From positions 1,426,001 to 1,490,000 of the forward strand of contig NZ_CP031466.1 in the NCBI RefSeq assembly GCF_003368325.1: 64,000 nucleotides of DNA, in the 5' to 3' direction. Below, piece by piece: positions 36,801-45,302 of this stretch. How positions within the stretch are numbered: position 1 is the stretch's first letter; the number at the start of each line of letters is the position of its first letter. The stretch comes from Paraburkholderia caffeinilytica. GTDB lineage: Bacteria > Pseudomonadota > Gammaproteobacteria > Burkholderiales > Burkholderiaceae. The translations under genes were made by a program, and so were the position numbers. Under the pieces are notes generated by a model that did not search any database, had not been told where the DNA came from, and saw nothing but the letters and a program-made list of their open reading frames with translations.

Positions 36801-37328
36801 TCAGGCATCGCGGCTTCTTCGCGGCTCGGCGGACAAGGTTCGCTGGGTGCGATAGAAGATGCGCGGCGGCACATTCGGTGAATCCTCGGCGAGCCGGTCG
36901 AGTTCGTCGCGGATCGCGGTGAGATAGTGGCCGTTGCGGGCATCGGCGTCGCCTGCGAAGATCGCTTCCAGCCTGCGCCGCACCGCGCCATAGCGCGCAC
37001 CCGCCGCGCGATGCTTTTCCGCACGCTCCGCGTATCGGAGGAACGTCTGCAGCGCGGCGGAGACGGCGGCCGCCACGCTCACGAAGCCCACGAAGATCCT
37101 GAGCGCCGGAGAGACGGCGGTCGAACTCAGCGATGCGAACACGGCGGTCCCCACGAACGCGGTCAATGCGGTGACCAGCCAGCCGACGCTGCGGTCTCGC
37201 GCCGACAGCAGGTCGGCCATGTCGTAATGGCTCATCTGGGATTCACGCGCGCGCCGGATCCACTTCAGCAGCAACTGGTCTTCGTCGACGGGGGGCTCAT
37301 ATGCGGTCGGGTTTTTCATGTCGCTCAT
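36801..37328 (-). CDS. SLATT-domain membrane protein (DUF4231-like)
   Basis: This 175-aa protein starts at 37328 (ATG at 37319 is an alternative). A helical stretch with RARESQMSHYDMADLLSARDRSVG precedes two membrane helices (about residues 55-75 and 78-100, GWLVTALTAFVGTAVFASL and LRIFVGFVSVAAAVSAALQTF), then an amphipathic helix with ERAEKHRAAGARYGAVRRRLE. This is the SLATT pattern, predicted to form pores as an effector in nucleotide-triggered defence systems. No cyclase, SLOG or other defence gene is adjacent, so this copy is solitary. Confidence 0.75.
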   Translation of the reverse strand: MSDMKNPTAYEPPVDEDQLLLKWIRRARESQMSHYDMADLLSARDRSVGWLVTALTAFVGTAVFASLSSTAVSPALRIFVGFVSVAAAVSAALQTFLRYAERAEKHRAAGARYGAVRRRLEAIFAGDADARNGHYLTAIRDELDRLAEDSPNVPPRIFYRTQRTLSAEPRRSRDA

Positions 37329-37410
37329 CAGGTCTGTCCAGTATCGCAAACGTGGCGCATGCGTCTGACGATACTGTGCCACATGAGTGCGACGCGCTGA
37401 AAGCGGCGGA

Positions 37411-37440
37411 AAGCCCCTTAAAGCTCCTTAAAGCCCCTGA
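37411..37440. repeat. 10-bp tandem repeat (x3)
   Basis: AAGCCCCTTA, AAGCTCCTTA and AAGCCCCTGA follow each other exactly, with a degenerate copy (AAGCGGCGGA) at 37401-37410. The array lies in the short gap between the SLATT gene and the LLM gene. Confidence 0.8.
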
Positions 37441-37451
37441 AATCGCCCGGA

Positions 37452-38510
37452 CTAGCCAAGCAGGCGACGCACCCGCGGAATGACTTCTTCGGCAAAAACG
37501 CGCATGTCGGTCTCGAACGGCTGGAATTGCAGCATGAACAACTCGATCCCGGCCCGATGAAAGCCGGCGATCCGCCGCGCGACCGTGTCGTAGCTGCCGA
37601 CCAGTCCAGCCGCTGTGCCGCCGTTCGAACCCACCCGCGGCGTTTGCGCGAAGGTCTGGAACATCACCGCCTTCGGGTCGATGTTCGGTTTCTGCTGCTC
37701 ACGTAGCGGGGCATCTTTTGCGGCCAGTGCGAACAGATGGGCGAGGTGCCGATCGGCGGCCTCGTCGGAATCGCGAGCGATGACGAAGGCCGACAAACCA
37801 AAACGCAACGGTTCGTGCGGCGCGGGGCGCTTGCGTCCCGAAACATCTGCGATCAACGCTTTGACGTCATCCAGTGGCTGGCCATTGATGAACCACACGT
37901 CGCCCTTGTCGGCGACCAGTTGCCGCGCCGGTTCCGACTCGCCGCCGACATAGATGCGCGGACGGTTGCGAAACGGATCCGCGGGGCGCAATAGATAGTC
38001 ATCCAAATTAAAATGCTCGCCGCGAAAACGCGTACGTTCGCCGCGCAGCAGGGAATCCACCACCGTGATCCACTCGCGCCCGTACGCATAGCGCGCGTCG
38101 TGCTCCGCAAAGCCGATGCCCGCGCGCTCCAGTTCGGGACGATTCCACGCGTTGACCAGGTTGATCGCGAAGCGCCCGCCGCTGATGTGTTCGATCTGCT
38201 GCGCCATCTTTGCCAACACCACCGGGTGATACAGATACGGCTTGATGGCGGCGATGATCTCGATGCGTTCGGTCAACGCCGCGAGCGCGGCCGAGGCGGT
38301 CCACGCTTCGAGCTGATCGAAGTCGGGATTGTGCGGATTGATCGTATGTTGCGCGACCAGCACGGCGTCGTAGCCAAGCCGCTCGGCGTCGAGAACGAGG
38401 GCTTTGTTTCGCGCCCACGACGCGTCGTATGGTTCATCGGGGTCCTGCAGCGCGGCGCGGCTGCCATGAACCAGCGCCCAGACGCCGAAGCGGGGAGGGA
38501 GTGTCGACAT
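37452..38510 (-). CDS. LLM-class flavin-dependent monooxygenase (SfnG/SsuD-like)
   Basis: This 352-aa luciferase-like enzyme has AERLGYDAVLVAQHT (about residues 42-56), the flavin-pocket GGRFAINLVNAWN (about 110-122), RPRIYVGGESEPARQLVADKGDVWFING and a C-terminal GTAAGLVGSYDTVARRI. These match FMNH2-dependent alkanesulfonate or dimethylsulfone monooxygenases that free sulfite. It needs a flavin reductase from elsewhere. The divergent binding protein and the acyl-CoA-dehydrogenase-like gene nearby support a sulfur-scavenging role; the exact substrate is inferred. Confidence 0.85.
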   Translation of the reverse strand: MSTLPPRFGVWALVHGSRAALQDPDEPYDASWARNKALVLDAERLGYDAVLVAQHTINPHNPDFDQLEAWTASAALAALTERIEIIAAIKPYLYHPVVLAKMAQQIEHISGGRFAINLVNAWNRPELERAGIGFAEHDARYAYGREWITVVDSLLRGERTRFRGEHFNLDDYLLRPADPFRNRPRIYVGGESEPARQLVADKGDVWFINGQPLDDVKALIADVSGRKRPAPHEPLRFGLSAFVIARDSDEAADRHLAHLFALAAKDAPLREQQKPNIDPKAVMFQTFAQTPRVGSNGGTAAGLVGSYDTVARRIAGFHRAGIELFMLQFQPFETDMRVFAEEVIPRVRRLLG

Positions 38511-38695
38511 AACGCGGAAATCTCCACGGTGAAAGCGTGCGCTTCAGCTCGCATCAAACCTCGAATGATGAGCGATGCCGCCGCCACGCGTTCCAATTTC
38601 TGCCCATATCGATCGATGAAATCGGTCTTTGGCCGCATGCCGTTCTTTTATATATTCAGCGATTACGCCTCCCCACACCACCTGGATCCCGATCG

Positions 38696-39673
38696 ATGCC
38701 CCTCGCTTTTTTCTCCGGCACCCGAAGCCTGCGATACCTCTGCGTATACCTGACGTTGATCGGCGGCGTGCTGTCGGCCGACGTGGCATGCGCCAACGAA
38801 ACGGTGTCGATCAGCTACCAGCGTTCATCGACGCTGTTCATTCTGTTGAAGCGAACCGGCGCTCTCGAGAAGAAACTCAATGCACTCGGCTACGACGTGA
38901 GCTGGCACGAGTTTTCGACCGGCCTGTTGCAGTCGCTGAACGCGGGCAGCGTCGATCTGCATGCGGACGTCGCGGATGCCTTCGCGCTCTTTACGCAGGC
39001 TGCCAATGCACCGTTGACCTACTACGCTGAAGAAACTTCCGCGCCGACTGCCCAGGCGATCATCGTGCCGCCGGATTCGCCGATTCATTCGGTGGCGGAT
39101 CTGAAGGGCAAACGCGTGGCGGTGTCGAAGGGCTCGGGCTGCAACTTCCTGTTGCTGAGCGTTTTGGCACAAGCCGGTCTGACGATCAACGACATACAGG
39201 TGCGCTATCTGGAGGCGCCCGACGCGCTCGCCGCTTTTCGCGGCGGCAATATCGACGCATGGGCCATCTGGGATCCGTTCCTCGCTGCGCAGCAGCGTGA
39301 AGCGCACGCTCGCGTGATCGCGGACGGCAGCGGAGGTGTCGCGCAATACAACCGCTTTTACACCGCGACAACCGCCTTCGCCGATAAGCATCCAGACGTG
39401 CTGCGCATCGTGTTCGACGAATTGAACACGACGGGCAAGTGGGTCAAGGCGCATCCCCAGGAAGCCGCACAGATTCTCGGTCCAGTGTGGGGCAACATTC
39501 CGGAACCGACTGTCGAGTTGGCCAACAGCCGCCGCAGCTACGACATCGTGCCGGTGAAACGCGACCAGTTGGCCGAACAGCAGCGCATTGCCGACACCTA
39601 TCGCGCGGCCGGGCTCATTCCGGCCACCTTGAAGGCGACGGATATCCGCATCTGGACGCCATCGGCGAAGTGA
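38696..39673 (+). CDS. ABC transporter periplasmic binding protein, aliphatic sulfonate (SsuA) type
   Basis: This 325-aa protein from ATG 38696 has a signal peptide ending near SADVACANE (about residue 32) and an SsuA-like mature part: VSISYQRSSTLFILLKRTGALEKKL, HEFSTGLLQSLNAGSVDL, LKGKRVAVSKGSGCNFLL and AWAIWDPFLAA. SsuA proteins bind alkanesulfonates in the periplasm. No permease or ATPase is adjacent, so it must share one encoded elsewhere. It diverges from the LLM oxygenase across a 185-nt intergenic region. A hairpin terminator follows. Confidence 0.87.
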   Translation: MPLAFFSGTRSLRYLCVYLTLIGGVLSADVACANETVSISYQRSSTLFILLKRTGALEKKLNALGYDVSWHEFSTGLLQSLNAGSVDLHADVADAFALFTQAANAPLTYYAEETSAPTAQAIIVPPDSPIHSVADLKGKRVAVSKGSGCNFLLLSVLAQAGLTINDIQVRYLEAPDALAAFRGGNIDAWAIWDPFLAAQQREAHARVIADGSGGVAQYNRFYTATTAFADKHPDVLRIVFDELNTTGKWVKAHPQEAAQILGPVWGNIPEPTVELANSRRSYDIVPVKRDQLAEQQRIADTYRAAGLIPATLKATDIRIWTPSAK

Positions 39674-39728
39674 TTCGACGAACCCGTGGTTTCCAACGTC
39701 AAACCGGACTCCTGTCGGACAACACGTT

Positions 39729-39752
39729 CTAAGGCCGCGTGAGCGGCCTTAG
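39729..39752. terminator. Rho-independent terminator, GTGA tetraloop
   Basis: A perfect 10-bp stem, CTAAGGCCGC (39729-39738) with GCGGCCTTAG (39743-39752), closes a GTGA loop of GNRA type and is followed by TTGCTTTC. It lies 56 nt after the binding-protein stop and may also stop the convergent minus-strand gene. Confidence 0.8.
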
Positions 39753-39809
39753 TTGCTTTCAGCGTACCGGGCGCCGCGGCATGGGCGGACGCCGTGTTCT
39801 GCGTGCTAT

Positions 39810-41084
39810 CTACCGATGAGCGGACACCGCGGACACATCCGGAGTCCGCGCTACGCCAAACCTCTCCTTGTGCGCCGTGCCGTTCAGATAAAAGTCACCG
39901 ATAGCGGCTTCGCGGATGATCGCCGGATTGTGCGATGCCAGCACGCGCGCGTTGCGCCAGTAGCGATCGAAGCGGCGCGTTTCGCTGGTTGCCGAGGCGC
40001 CACCCACTTCGAACAGCAAGGTCGCCGCTTGCAGGGTTTGCTCGATGACGATCTGCTGCGCCTGGAAAGTCTGGATGTCGAGACGCACATAGGTCTGCTC
40101 GTCGGTGCGGCCTTCCTGCCGCGCGACTGACACATCATCGATCGCGCTGGCCAGCGAAGCGCAGATGCTTTGTGTCGAGTAAGCAAGGCTCGCAAGCCGG
40201 CCGACCACACGATGCACCAATGGATTCTCGCGCGGGCTCGATTCGCCTGGGATGCCGAAGGTTCTCGTTTTGCCCTGCGTGAAGGCCACCGCATCGCGTA
40301 GCGCGGCGCGGCTGATACCGGCAAGGTTCGCGACATGCAGTGCCTGATAGTACGCGGTAAGCAGACTGTTGCGGCGTGGTTCTGAGGCGTTGTAGCGGCG
40401 GTACAGATTGTCGTGCGAGACCGGCACGTGATCGAAGCGTGCCGTACCGCTGCCGGTGAGACGCTGCCCGAAGCCGTCCCAATCGTCGATGCGGGCGAGG
40501 CCTGGCGCATCGGTTTTGACGAGTATGCGGAGGTCGCTTTCGCCATCGTGCGCGGTAACGTCGACCCAGTCGGCGTAGAGCGTGCCCGTGGTGTAGTACT
40601 TCTCGCCGTCGAGATGCCACGCGCCGTTGGTTTGGATGAGACGTACGCTGTTGTTGGTGACGCCGGTGCGTTCGGAAATGGCGCCGCCGACGATTTGACC
40701 TTGTGCGATACGCGTGAGCCACCGGTCGCGCAGCGGTTCGTCGCCGTTTTCCAGCAGCGATTCGATGAATCCGCCGTGTACGCGGAGGATTTGCGGAAGG
40801 TTTGAGTCGGCTTCGCCCAGGCGCGTGACTAACTTGAAGAACGCCTTCAGTGAGATGCCTTCGCCGCCGTAGCGCTTTGGCACGCGTAGTTTGGTGTAGC
40901 CGGCTTCGCGCAACCATTCCACTGGCGCGTAGGCCAGTTCCCGATTCTGTTCGCGTTCCACGGCGCCTTCGGCGATGCGGGCGAATATGGGTGCGAAGCG
41001 GTGGGTTAGTTCGGTTTCGCCGAACAGGTCGGCGGCGTCTGCTGTTATGGGATTTGTGGTTGGGTATGGTTCGGATGCTGGCAT
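39810..41084 (-). CDS. Acyl-CoA-dehydrogenase-family monooxygenase (SfnB/DszC-like)
   Basis: This 424-aa flavoprotein has the acyl-CoA dehydrogenase fold: N-terminal helices (LREAGYTKLRVPKRYGGEG), middle strand domain (GGAISERTGVTNNSVRL, GEKYYTTGTLYADWVDV) and C-terminal four-helix part (AATLLFEVGGASATSETRRFDRYWRNARV). The His/Asn-rich C-terminal region and missing catalytic Glu context are typical of flavin-dependent oxygenases such as SfnB or DszC rather than true dehydrogenases. GGAG lies upstream of the ATG. With the LLM oxygenase it fits sulfone or thioether desulfurisation; the reaction is inferred. Confidence 0.82.
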   Translation of the reverse strand: MPASEPYPTTNPITADAADLFGETELTHRFAPIFARIAEGAVEREQNRELAYAPVEWLREAGYTKLRVPKRYGGEGISLKAFFKLVTRLGEADSNLPQILRVHGGFIESLLENGDEPLRDRWLTRIAQGQIVGGAISERTGVTNNSVRLIQTNGAWHLDGEKYYTTGTLYADWVDVTAHDGESDLRILVKTDAPGLARIDDWDGFGQRLTGSGTARFDHVPVSHDNLYRRYNASEPRRNSLLTAYYQALHVANLAGISRAALRDAVAFTQGKTRTFGIPGESSPRENPLVHRVVGRLASLAYSTQSICASLASAIDDVSVARQEGRTDEQTYVRLDIQTFQAQQIVIEQTLQAATLLFEVGGASATSETRRFDRYWRNARVLASHNPAIIREAAIGDFYLNGTAHKERFGVARTPDVSAVSAHR

Positions 41085-41328
41085 GAGTTCTCCAAAGCGG
41101 GGCGGGCGCCCGGGCGCAATCTGGGAACGGTACGGGAGGGGGCCGGTGCCGGCAACGAAGTATTTTGTTGATTCTTAGAAGGGTTGGTGGAATGGTTTTG
41201 TTTTTGCCGTGCGGCGGTTTTTTTGTGTGCTTGATTGTTTTTGAGTGCTTTGTTTGTGGGCTTACGGTGTTGGGCTTTCCTTGTATTGTTAGTGGTCTAT
41301 TAGCGTTCGCCCCTGTGCGGGGCAGGCA

Positions 41329-41362
41329 CTTACTTCTCTTTGCCGCCGCAAAGAGAAGTAAG
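41329..41362. repeat. Perfect 15-bp hairpin, left arm
   Basis: CTTACTTCTCTTTGC (41329-41343) pairs with GCAAAGAGAAGTAAG (41348-41362) across a CGCC loop. Confidence 0.9.
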
Positions 41363-41809
41363 CAAGAGAAAGCGGCTCACACCGATCCTGCTAAGCGGGC
41401 GCCGTAGCGCACAACGGGTAGTGGTGCATCTGGAATCTGTGTTAGTGCCCCTGCCTGCGCGTGTGACAAGGGCGTCATACTTCCGGCGGCGCTGCGCGCG
41501 CCGAAGCGTACTTCACAAAACCGATCGCTGCGTTTTAGCGCTGACGCCTCCTTCGGCGCAGTGGCCGGTTGTTCCACCCCTGTCGCTTTGGTGCGTCGCC
41601 GAGGCAAAGCCGATGGCTCCACTGACTTGAACCGAAGCCCCTGGTTTCCCTGGCAGACCCGTCCGCGACGCACGCAGTGCGGAGTGGGAGCTGATGAACC
41701 CCTTGTCACTGGCGCATGCAGGGGCGCGAGCACGGATTCCAGATGCACCACTACCGTGTGCGAGCTACGGCGCCCACTTAGAATTAGCGGTTTGAGCCGC
41801 TTTCTCTTG

Positions 41810-41843
41810 CTTACTTCTCTTTGCGGCGGCAAAGAGAAGTAAG
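41810..41843. repeat. Perfect 15-bp hairpin, right arm
   Basis: The same stem as in the left arm, CTTACTTCTCTTTGC (41810-41824) with GCAAAGAGAAGTAAG (41829-41843), with loop GGCG. Confidence 0.9.
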
Positions 41844-42053
41844 TGCCTGCCCCGCACAGGGGCGACACTAATAGACCACTAGCAATTCAAGGAAAGCCCA
41901 AAGCCGTAGGCACAAGGACAAGAAGCACAAAACAGGCAGCCAGATCAAGGAAAGCCCAAAACCATCGCCACACAGCCCAAAACCCAGATCAAGCAAAAAC
42001 ACCAACCCCCAGAAGCAAAAAACACAAACGCCGAGCAGGCAAAAAACACAACC

Positions 42054-42947
42054 TTAAATCACCCGCCGCCTCCCCAACCCCCGCACCGCGAGCAAACAAA
42101 AAACCATAACAGTAAAAGACAAAACCGTAGTCATCGTCCCAAGCGCATAAATGACAGGCGTCGTCACCGACGTGGTAAGCCCCTGCAACTCGAGCGGCAA
42201 GGTATTCTGATCCCCAATCGCCTGCGAGGTACGCGCAATCTCATCCCATGAAAGCGTGAACCCAAACATCGCGACGCCAACGACAGAAGGCCCGATGATC
42301 GGCAGAACAACATGCCGGAAGCTCTGCCACGGCGTGGCGCCCAGATCCCGCGAAGCCTCTTCATAAGCAGGATTGAAGCGGTTGAAAACAGCAAACATCA
42401 CAAGCAAACCGAACGGCAGCGTCCACGTCAAATGCGCCCCCAGCGCCGACGTGAACAAACCCATCGACGTCGTATAGCTGTCGGCAAACGACTGATACCC
42501 CCACGCGGAAGCGAGGTACTTCACGCCGTTGTCAAGCAAACGGAACGTCAACCCGATCCCAAGCGAAACGATAATCGACGGCATGATCAGACTGGCAACC
42601 GACACGTAAAAGACCGCCGTAGCTCCGCGAAACCGGCGGCGAAACGCCAACCCGGCCGCCACGGAGAACAGCACCGTCAACACGGTCACCGCCAGCGCGA
42701 GCCGCACCGATCGCCCAAAGGCGGCCCAGATATCGACATCGCCGACGCCGTCGCGCAGTACCGCAAACCAGTGCAACGACACGCCACGCATCGGAAACGT
42801 CAGTCCGCCCTCGGGTCCCTGAAACGAGAGAATGAAGATCGTAATGACCGGTCCATACAGAAACAGCACGAACAGGCCGAACAGCAGCGCGAGCCAGTAA
42901 AAGCTGGCCGGCCGGCGCTCCCGATGTTTGAGGCGAATGGCCTGCAT
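42054..42947 (-). CDS. ABC transporter permease (PotC-like)
   Basis: This 297-aa inner-membrane subunit has six predicted helices and the EAA loop EEASRDLGATPWQSFRHVVLPIIGPS (about residues 193-218) that docks the ATPase. AGGAG lies 8 nt before the ATG at 42947; a GTG at 42953 overlapping the previous stop is also possible. It is the last gene of the operon ATPase - binding protein - permease - permease and corresponds to PotC in spermidine/putrescine-type importers. Confidence 0.9.
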   Translation of the reverse strand: MQAIRLKHRERRPASFYWLALLFGLFVLFLYGPVITIFILSFQGPEGGLTFPMRGVSLHWFAVLRDGVGDVDIWAAFGRSVRLALAVTVLTVLFSVAAGLAFRRRFRGATAVFYVSVASLIMPSIIVSLGIGLTFRLLDNGVKYLASAWGYQSFADSYTTSMGLFTSALGAHLTWTLPFGLLVMFAVFNRFNPAYEEASRDLGATPWQSFRHVVLPIIGPSVVGVAMFGFTLSWDEIARTSQAIGDQNTLPLELQGLTTSVTTPVIYALGTMTTVLSFTVMVFCLLAVRGLGRRRVI

Positions 42948-42949
42948 CG

Positions 42950-43864
42950 TCACAGCTCCTTGCGGATGTCGACCACCCGCGTCAAACCCCATACGATCAT
43001 CAACACCACAGCCAGCAGAATGATCGCGTTGGCCGCCGCGGCGGGAAATTGCAGGTAACCGGTCTGCACCTGAATGATCTTGCCGACCGATGCGATCTGC
43101 TGGCCGCCCATCACGCCGACGGTCAGGAAATCGCCCATCACGATCGTGATCACGAAGATCGAGCCGATCACGATGCCGGTCTTCGACAGCGGCAAGACCA
43201 CGTCGCAAATCACCTGCCAGCCGCTTGCGCCGGCATCGCGCGCCGCTTCGAGCAACGAGCGGTCGATCCGCATCATCGCGTTGAAAATCGGCACGATCAT
43301 GAAGAACGTGTAGAGATGCACGAACGCCAGCACGACGGAGAAGTTCGAATACAGCAACCATTCGAGCGGTTGATCGATCAGATGCGCGCCCAGCAGCGCC
43401 TGATTGACGAGTCCGTTACGGCCGAGCAACGGCATCCACGAGATCATGCGGATCACGTTCGACGTCCAGAACGGAATCGTGCAGACAAGGAACAATATTG
43501 TCTGCATGCTCGTCGTGCGCACGTGGAACGCAAGGAAGTACGCGATCGAAAACCCCAGCAGCAAGGTCACGGCCCACACGATCGCGCAAAACCTGAGCGT
43601 CGACCAGTACGTCTTGAAGGTCACGCAGACGTCCGTCATCGACGAACAGCCATTGAAAATCGCCGCGTAGTTTTTCAGCGTGAAAGCCGGAATGATCTGG
43701 TATTCGTTGAAGTCCCAGAAACTGACGATCAACGTGATGACCAACGGCACGATGAAAAACAGCAGGAACGTGAGCGAAAGCGGCGTCGCCTGCAACCAGG
43801 CCGGCGCGCGCCGGTGTTTTGCGGGCTCATCCTGCGCGTGAGAGGAAAGATCGATCGTTGCCAT
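42950..43864 (-). CDS. ABC transporter permease (PotB-like)
   Basis: This 304-aa inner-membrane protein has six predicted helices and the EAA loop LLEAARDAGASGWQVICDVVLPLSKTG (about residues 200-226). The loop after helix 1 (NEYQIIPAFTLKNYAAIFNG) is PotB-like. The start lies 8 nt behind the binding-protein stop, and the next permease starts 2 nt past its own stop. It forms the heterodimeric channel with the PotC-like subunit. Confidence 0.9.
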   Translation of the reverse strand: MATIDLSSHAQDEPAKHRRAPAWLQATPLSLTFLLFFIVPLVITLIVSFWDFNEYQIIPAFTLKNYAAIFNGCSSMTDVCVTFKTYWSTLRFCAIVWAVTLLLGFSIAYFLAFHVRTTSMQTILFLVCTIPFWTSNVIRMISWMPLLGRNGLVNQALLGAHLIDQPLEWLLYSNFSVVLAFVHLYTFFMIVPIFNAMMRIDRSLLEAARDAGASGWQVICDVVLPLSKTGIVIGSIFVITIVMGDFLTVGVMGGQQIASVGKIIQVQTGYLQFPAAAANAIILLAVVLMIVWGLTRVVDIRKEL

Positions 43865-43872
43865 GGGCCCGT

Positions 43873-45168
43873 TCAAGCCGCGATGAACTCGTTCCACTTC
43901 TGAACCATGTAGATGTTCTCGTCCATCACCGCGTTCCAGCAGGCAATCGCGCCCATGCGCTGGTTGTACGAACCGCCGTCGCGCACGGTGCCGGCTTTTT
44001 CGAGCAACTGGCCGTCGGGTGCCTTGATGTCCTGCGTGGCCGCTTTGCCTTCGATCCAGTAGTCCCATTCGTAGGGCTGCATGTGCGTTTTCGCGGTCTC
44101 GAGCACGCCCGAGTAATAGCCCTGGCGCATCAGGTAAGCGCCGGCCCAGCCGTCCTGGAACCAGTTGACGAACTCGTACGCGGCGTCGAGTTTCTTGCCT
44201 TGCAGCGAGCGCGGAAAACCGAAACCCGACGCCCACGAGCGATAACCTTCCTTGAGCGGCTGGAATTTACAGGCGACGCCCATGGTGCGCACTTTGGTCA
44301 CAGCCGGCGACCACATCGACTGGATCACCACCTCGCCCGACGCCATCAGGTTCACGCTTTCGTTGAAGTCCTTCCAGAACGCGCGGAATTGGCCGGCACG
44401 CTTGGCTTCGATCAGGATCTTGATGGTCTGGTCGATTTCGGCCTTGGTCATGTTGCCTTTGTCGCCATATTTCACATGACCCATCGCTTCGATCGCCATC
44501 GCCGAATCCATGATGCCGATCGCCGGAATGTTCAACAGCGCGGCCTTGCCCTTGAATTGCGGATTGAGCAGTTCGGCCCAACTGTCGATCGGCCGCTTGA
44601 TGAGGTCGGGACGGATGCCGAGCGTGTCCGCGTTGTATGTCGTGGGGATCAGCGTCATCCATTCGGTCGGCGTAGCGGAGAATTCGGTGGAGCGCGGGCC
44701 GGTCAGAAACATGACCTTCTTCGGCGCGGTGCCCTGATCGCCGATCTTCTTGCCGTTCACTTCACCGCGCGTCAGCACCGGGGTGATCCTGTCGGCGAGC
44801 TTGATGCGTTTCGCGTCCAGACCTGCGAGCGTACCGGCCGGAATCAGCTTCTTGAGCGCGAAATATTCCGTGTCGACAATGTCGAACGAGTTGGGCTGTG
44901 TGATGATGCGCTTGGCCACATCGTCAGTCGTCACCGGCACGTATTGAATCTCGATGCCCGTGTCTTCCTTGAATTTCTTCGCGATGTCGGCGCTCTGATT
45001 CACCGCCGTACCGAGGTAGCGCAACGTGATCTTCTCCTGCGCATGCACATACGGAAAACCGGCAATGCCGGCCGCCGCCACGGCGCCCTTGATGAACGTG
45101 CGGCGCGACAGGCCTTTTTCCTTCAGATCGGATGCGGCTGCTGCCGGGCTCTCGTTCGCTTCACTCAT
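43873..45168 (-). CDS. ABC transporter periplasmic binding protein (PotD/extracellular family 1), Tat-exported
   Basis: This 431-aa protein starts at 45168 (GAGGAG site upstream). It carries a twin-arginine signal, LSRRTFIKGAVAAAGIAG, with cleavage after YVHA (about residue 44), so it is folded before export. The mature part (ITLRYLGTAVNQSADIAKKFKEDTGIEIQYVPV, WMTLIPTTYNADTLG, SGEVVIQSMWSP) is of the spermidine/putrescine-binding class. The ligand may be a polyamine or another cationic nitrogen compound; the neighbouring deacetylase does not settle it. Confidence 0.88.
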   Translation of the reverse strand: MSEANESPAAAASDLKEKGLSRRTFIKGAVAAAGIAGFPYVHAQEKITLRYLGTAVNQSADIAKKFKEDTGIEIQYVPVTTDDVAKRIITQPNSFDIVDTEYFALKKLIPAGTLAGLDAKRIKLADRITPVLTRGEVNGKKIGDQGTAPKKVMFLTGPRSTEFSATPTEWMTLIPTTYNADTLGIRPDLIKRPIDSWAELLNPQFKGKAALLNIPAIGIMDSAMAIEAMGHVKYGDKGNMTKAEIDQTIKILIEAKRAGQFRAFWKDFNESVNLMASGEVVIQSMWSPAVTKVRTMGVACKFQPLKEGYRSWASGFGFPRSLQGKKLDAAYEFVNWFQDGWAGAYLMRQGYYSGVLETAKTHMQPYEWDYWIEGKAATQDIKAPDGQLLEKAGTVRDGGSYNQRMGAIACWNAVMDENIYMVQKWNEFIAA

Positions 45169-45302
45169 TGCTTTCTCCTCAGTTGACGTTCGCTTGATCT
45201 TTAATCGATGCTTGTTTGTCGTTCGGTTGAAGCCTGGTTCACGCATGTCGTGCAGACGTTTTCCTCGCTGCCAGGTCATGCCACACCATTCACCGCGCCC
45301 GC

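Larger units (their letters stand above)
41257..41914. repeat. Inverted-repeat element, about 660 bp, arms about 220 bp
   Basis: The left arm (about 41257-41480) and the right arm (about 41690-41914) are inverted copies. The stretch 41307-41379 matches 41793-41865 perfectly over 73 nt; outside this the match is patchy but clear (TGGGCTTTCCTTG at the outer ends, GTAGTGGTGCATCTGGAAT further in). The middle (41481-41689) is unique. No transposase is present, so it is a non-autonomous or MITE-like family, or a dispersed intergenic repeat of the genus. I recall similar hairpin-bearing intergenic repeats in Burkholderia genomes, but cannot search. Confidence 0.85.
41085..42053. other. Gene-free region around an inverted-repeat element, with G/T-rich and A/C-rich flanks
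   Basis: About 970 nt without a credible gene. The left flank (41160-41256) is strongly T/G-rich on the plus strand and the right flank (41915-42053) strongly A/C-rich, mirror images around the inverted-repeat element listed separately. Short open frames inside the arms are by-products of the repeat and are not called. Confidence 0.7.

Noticed and set aside
41340..41868. Several 90-160 codon open frames on both strands in the inverted-repeat element
   Set aside because: They read through the repeat arms and hairpins, and frames from both arms share the same peptide PPQREVSKRKRL because the DNA is an inverted copy. They look like repeat by-products, not genes.
43819..45186. 455-codon plus-strand frame opposite the PotD-like gene
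   Set aside because: The minus-strand gene has a Tat signal, ribosome site and family motifs; the opposite frame is Arg/His-rich without domains.
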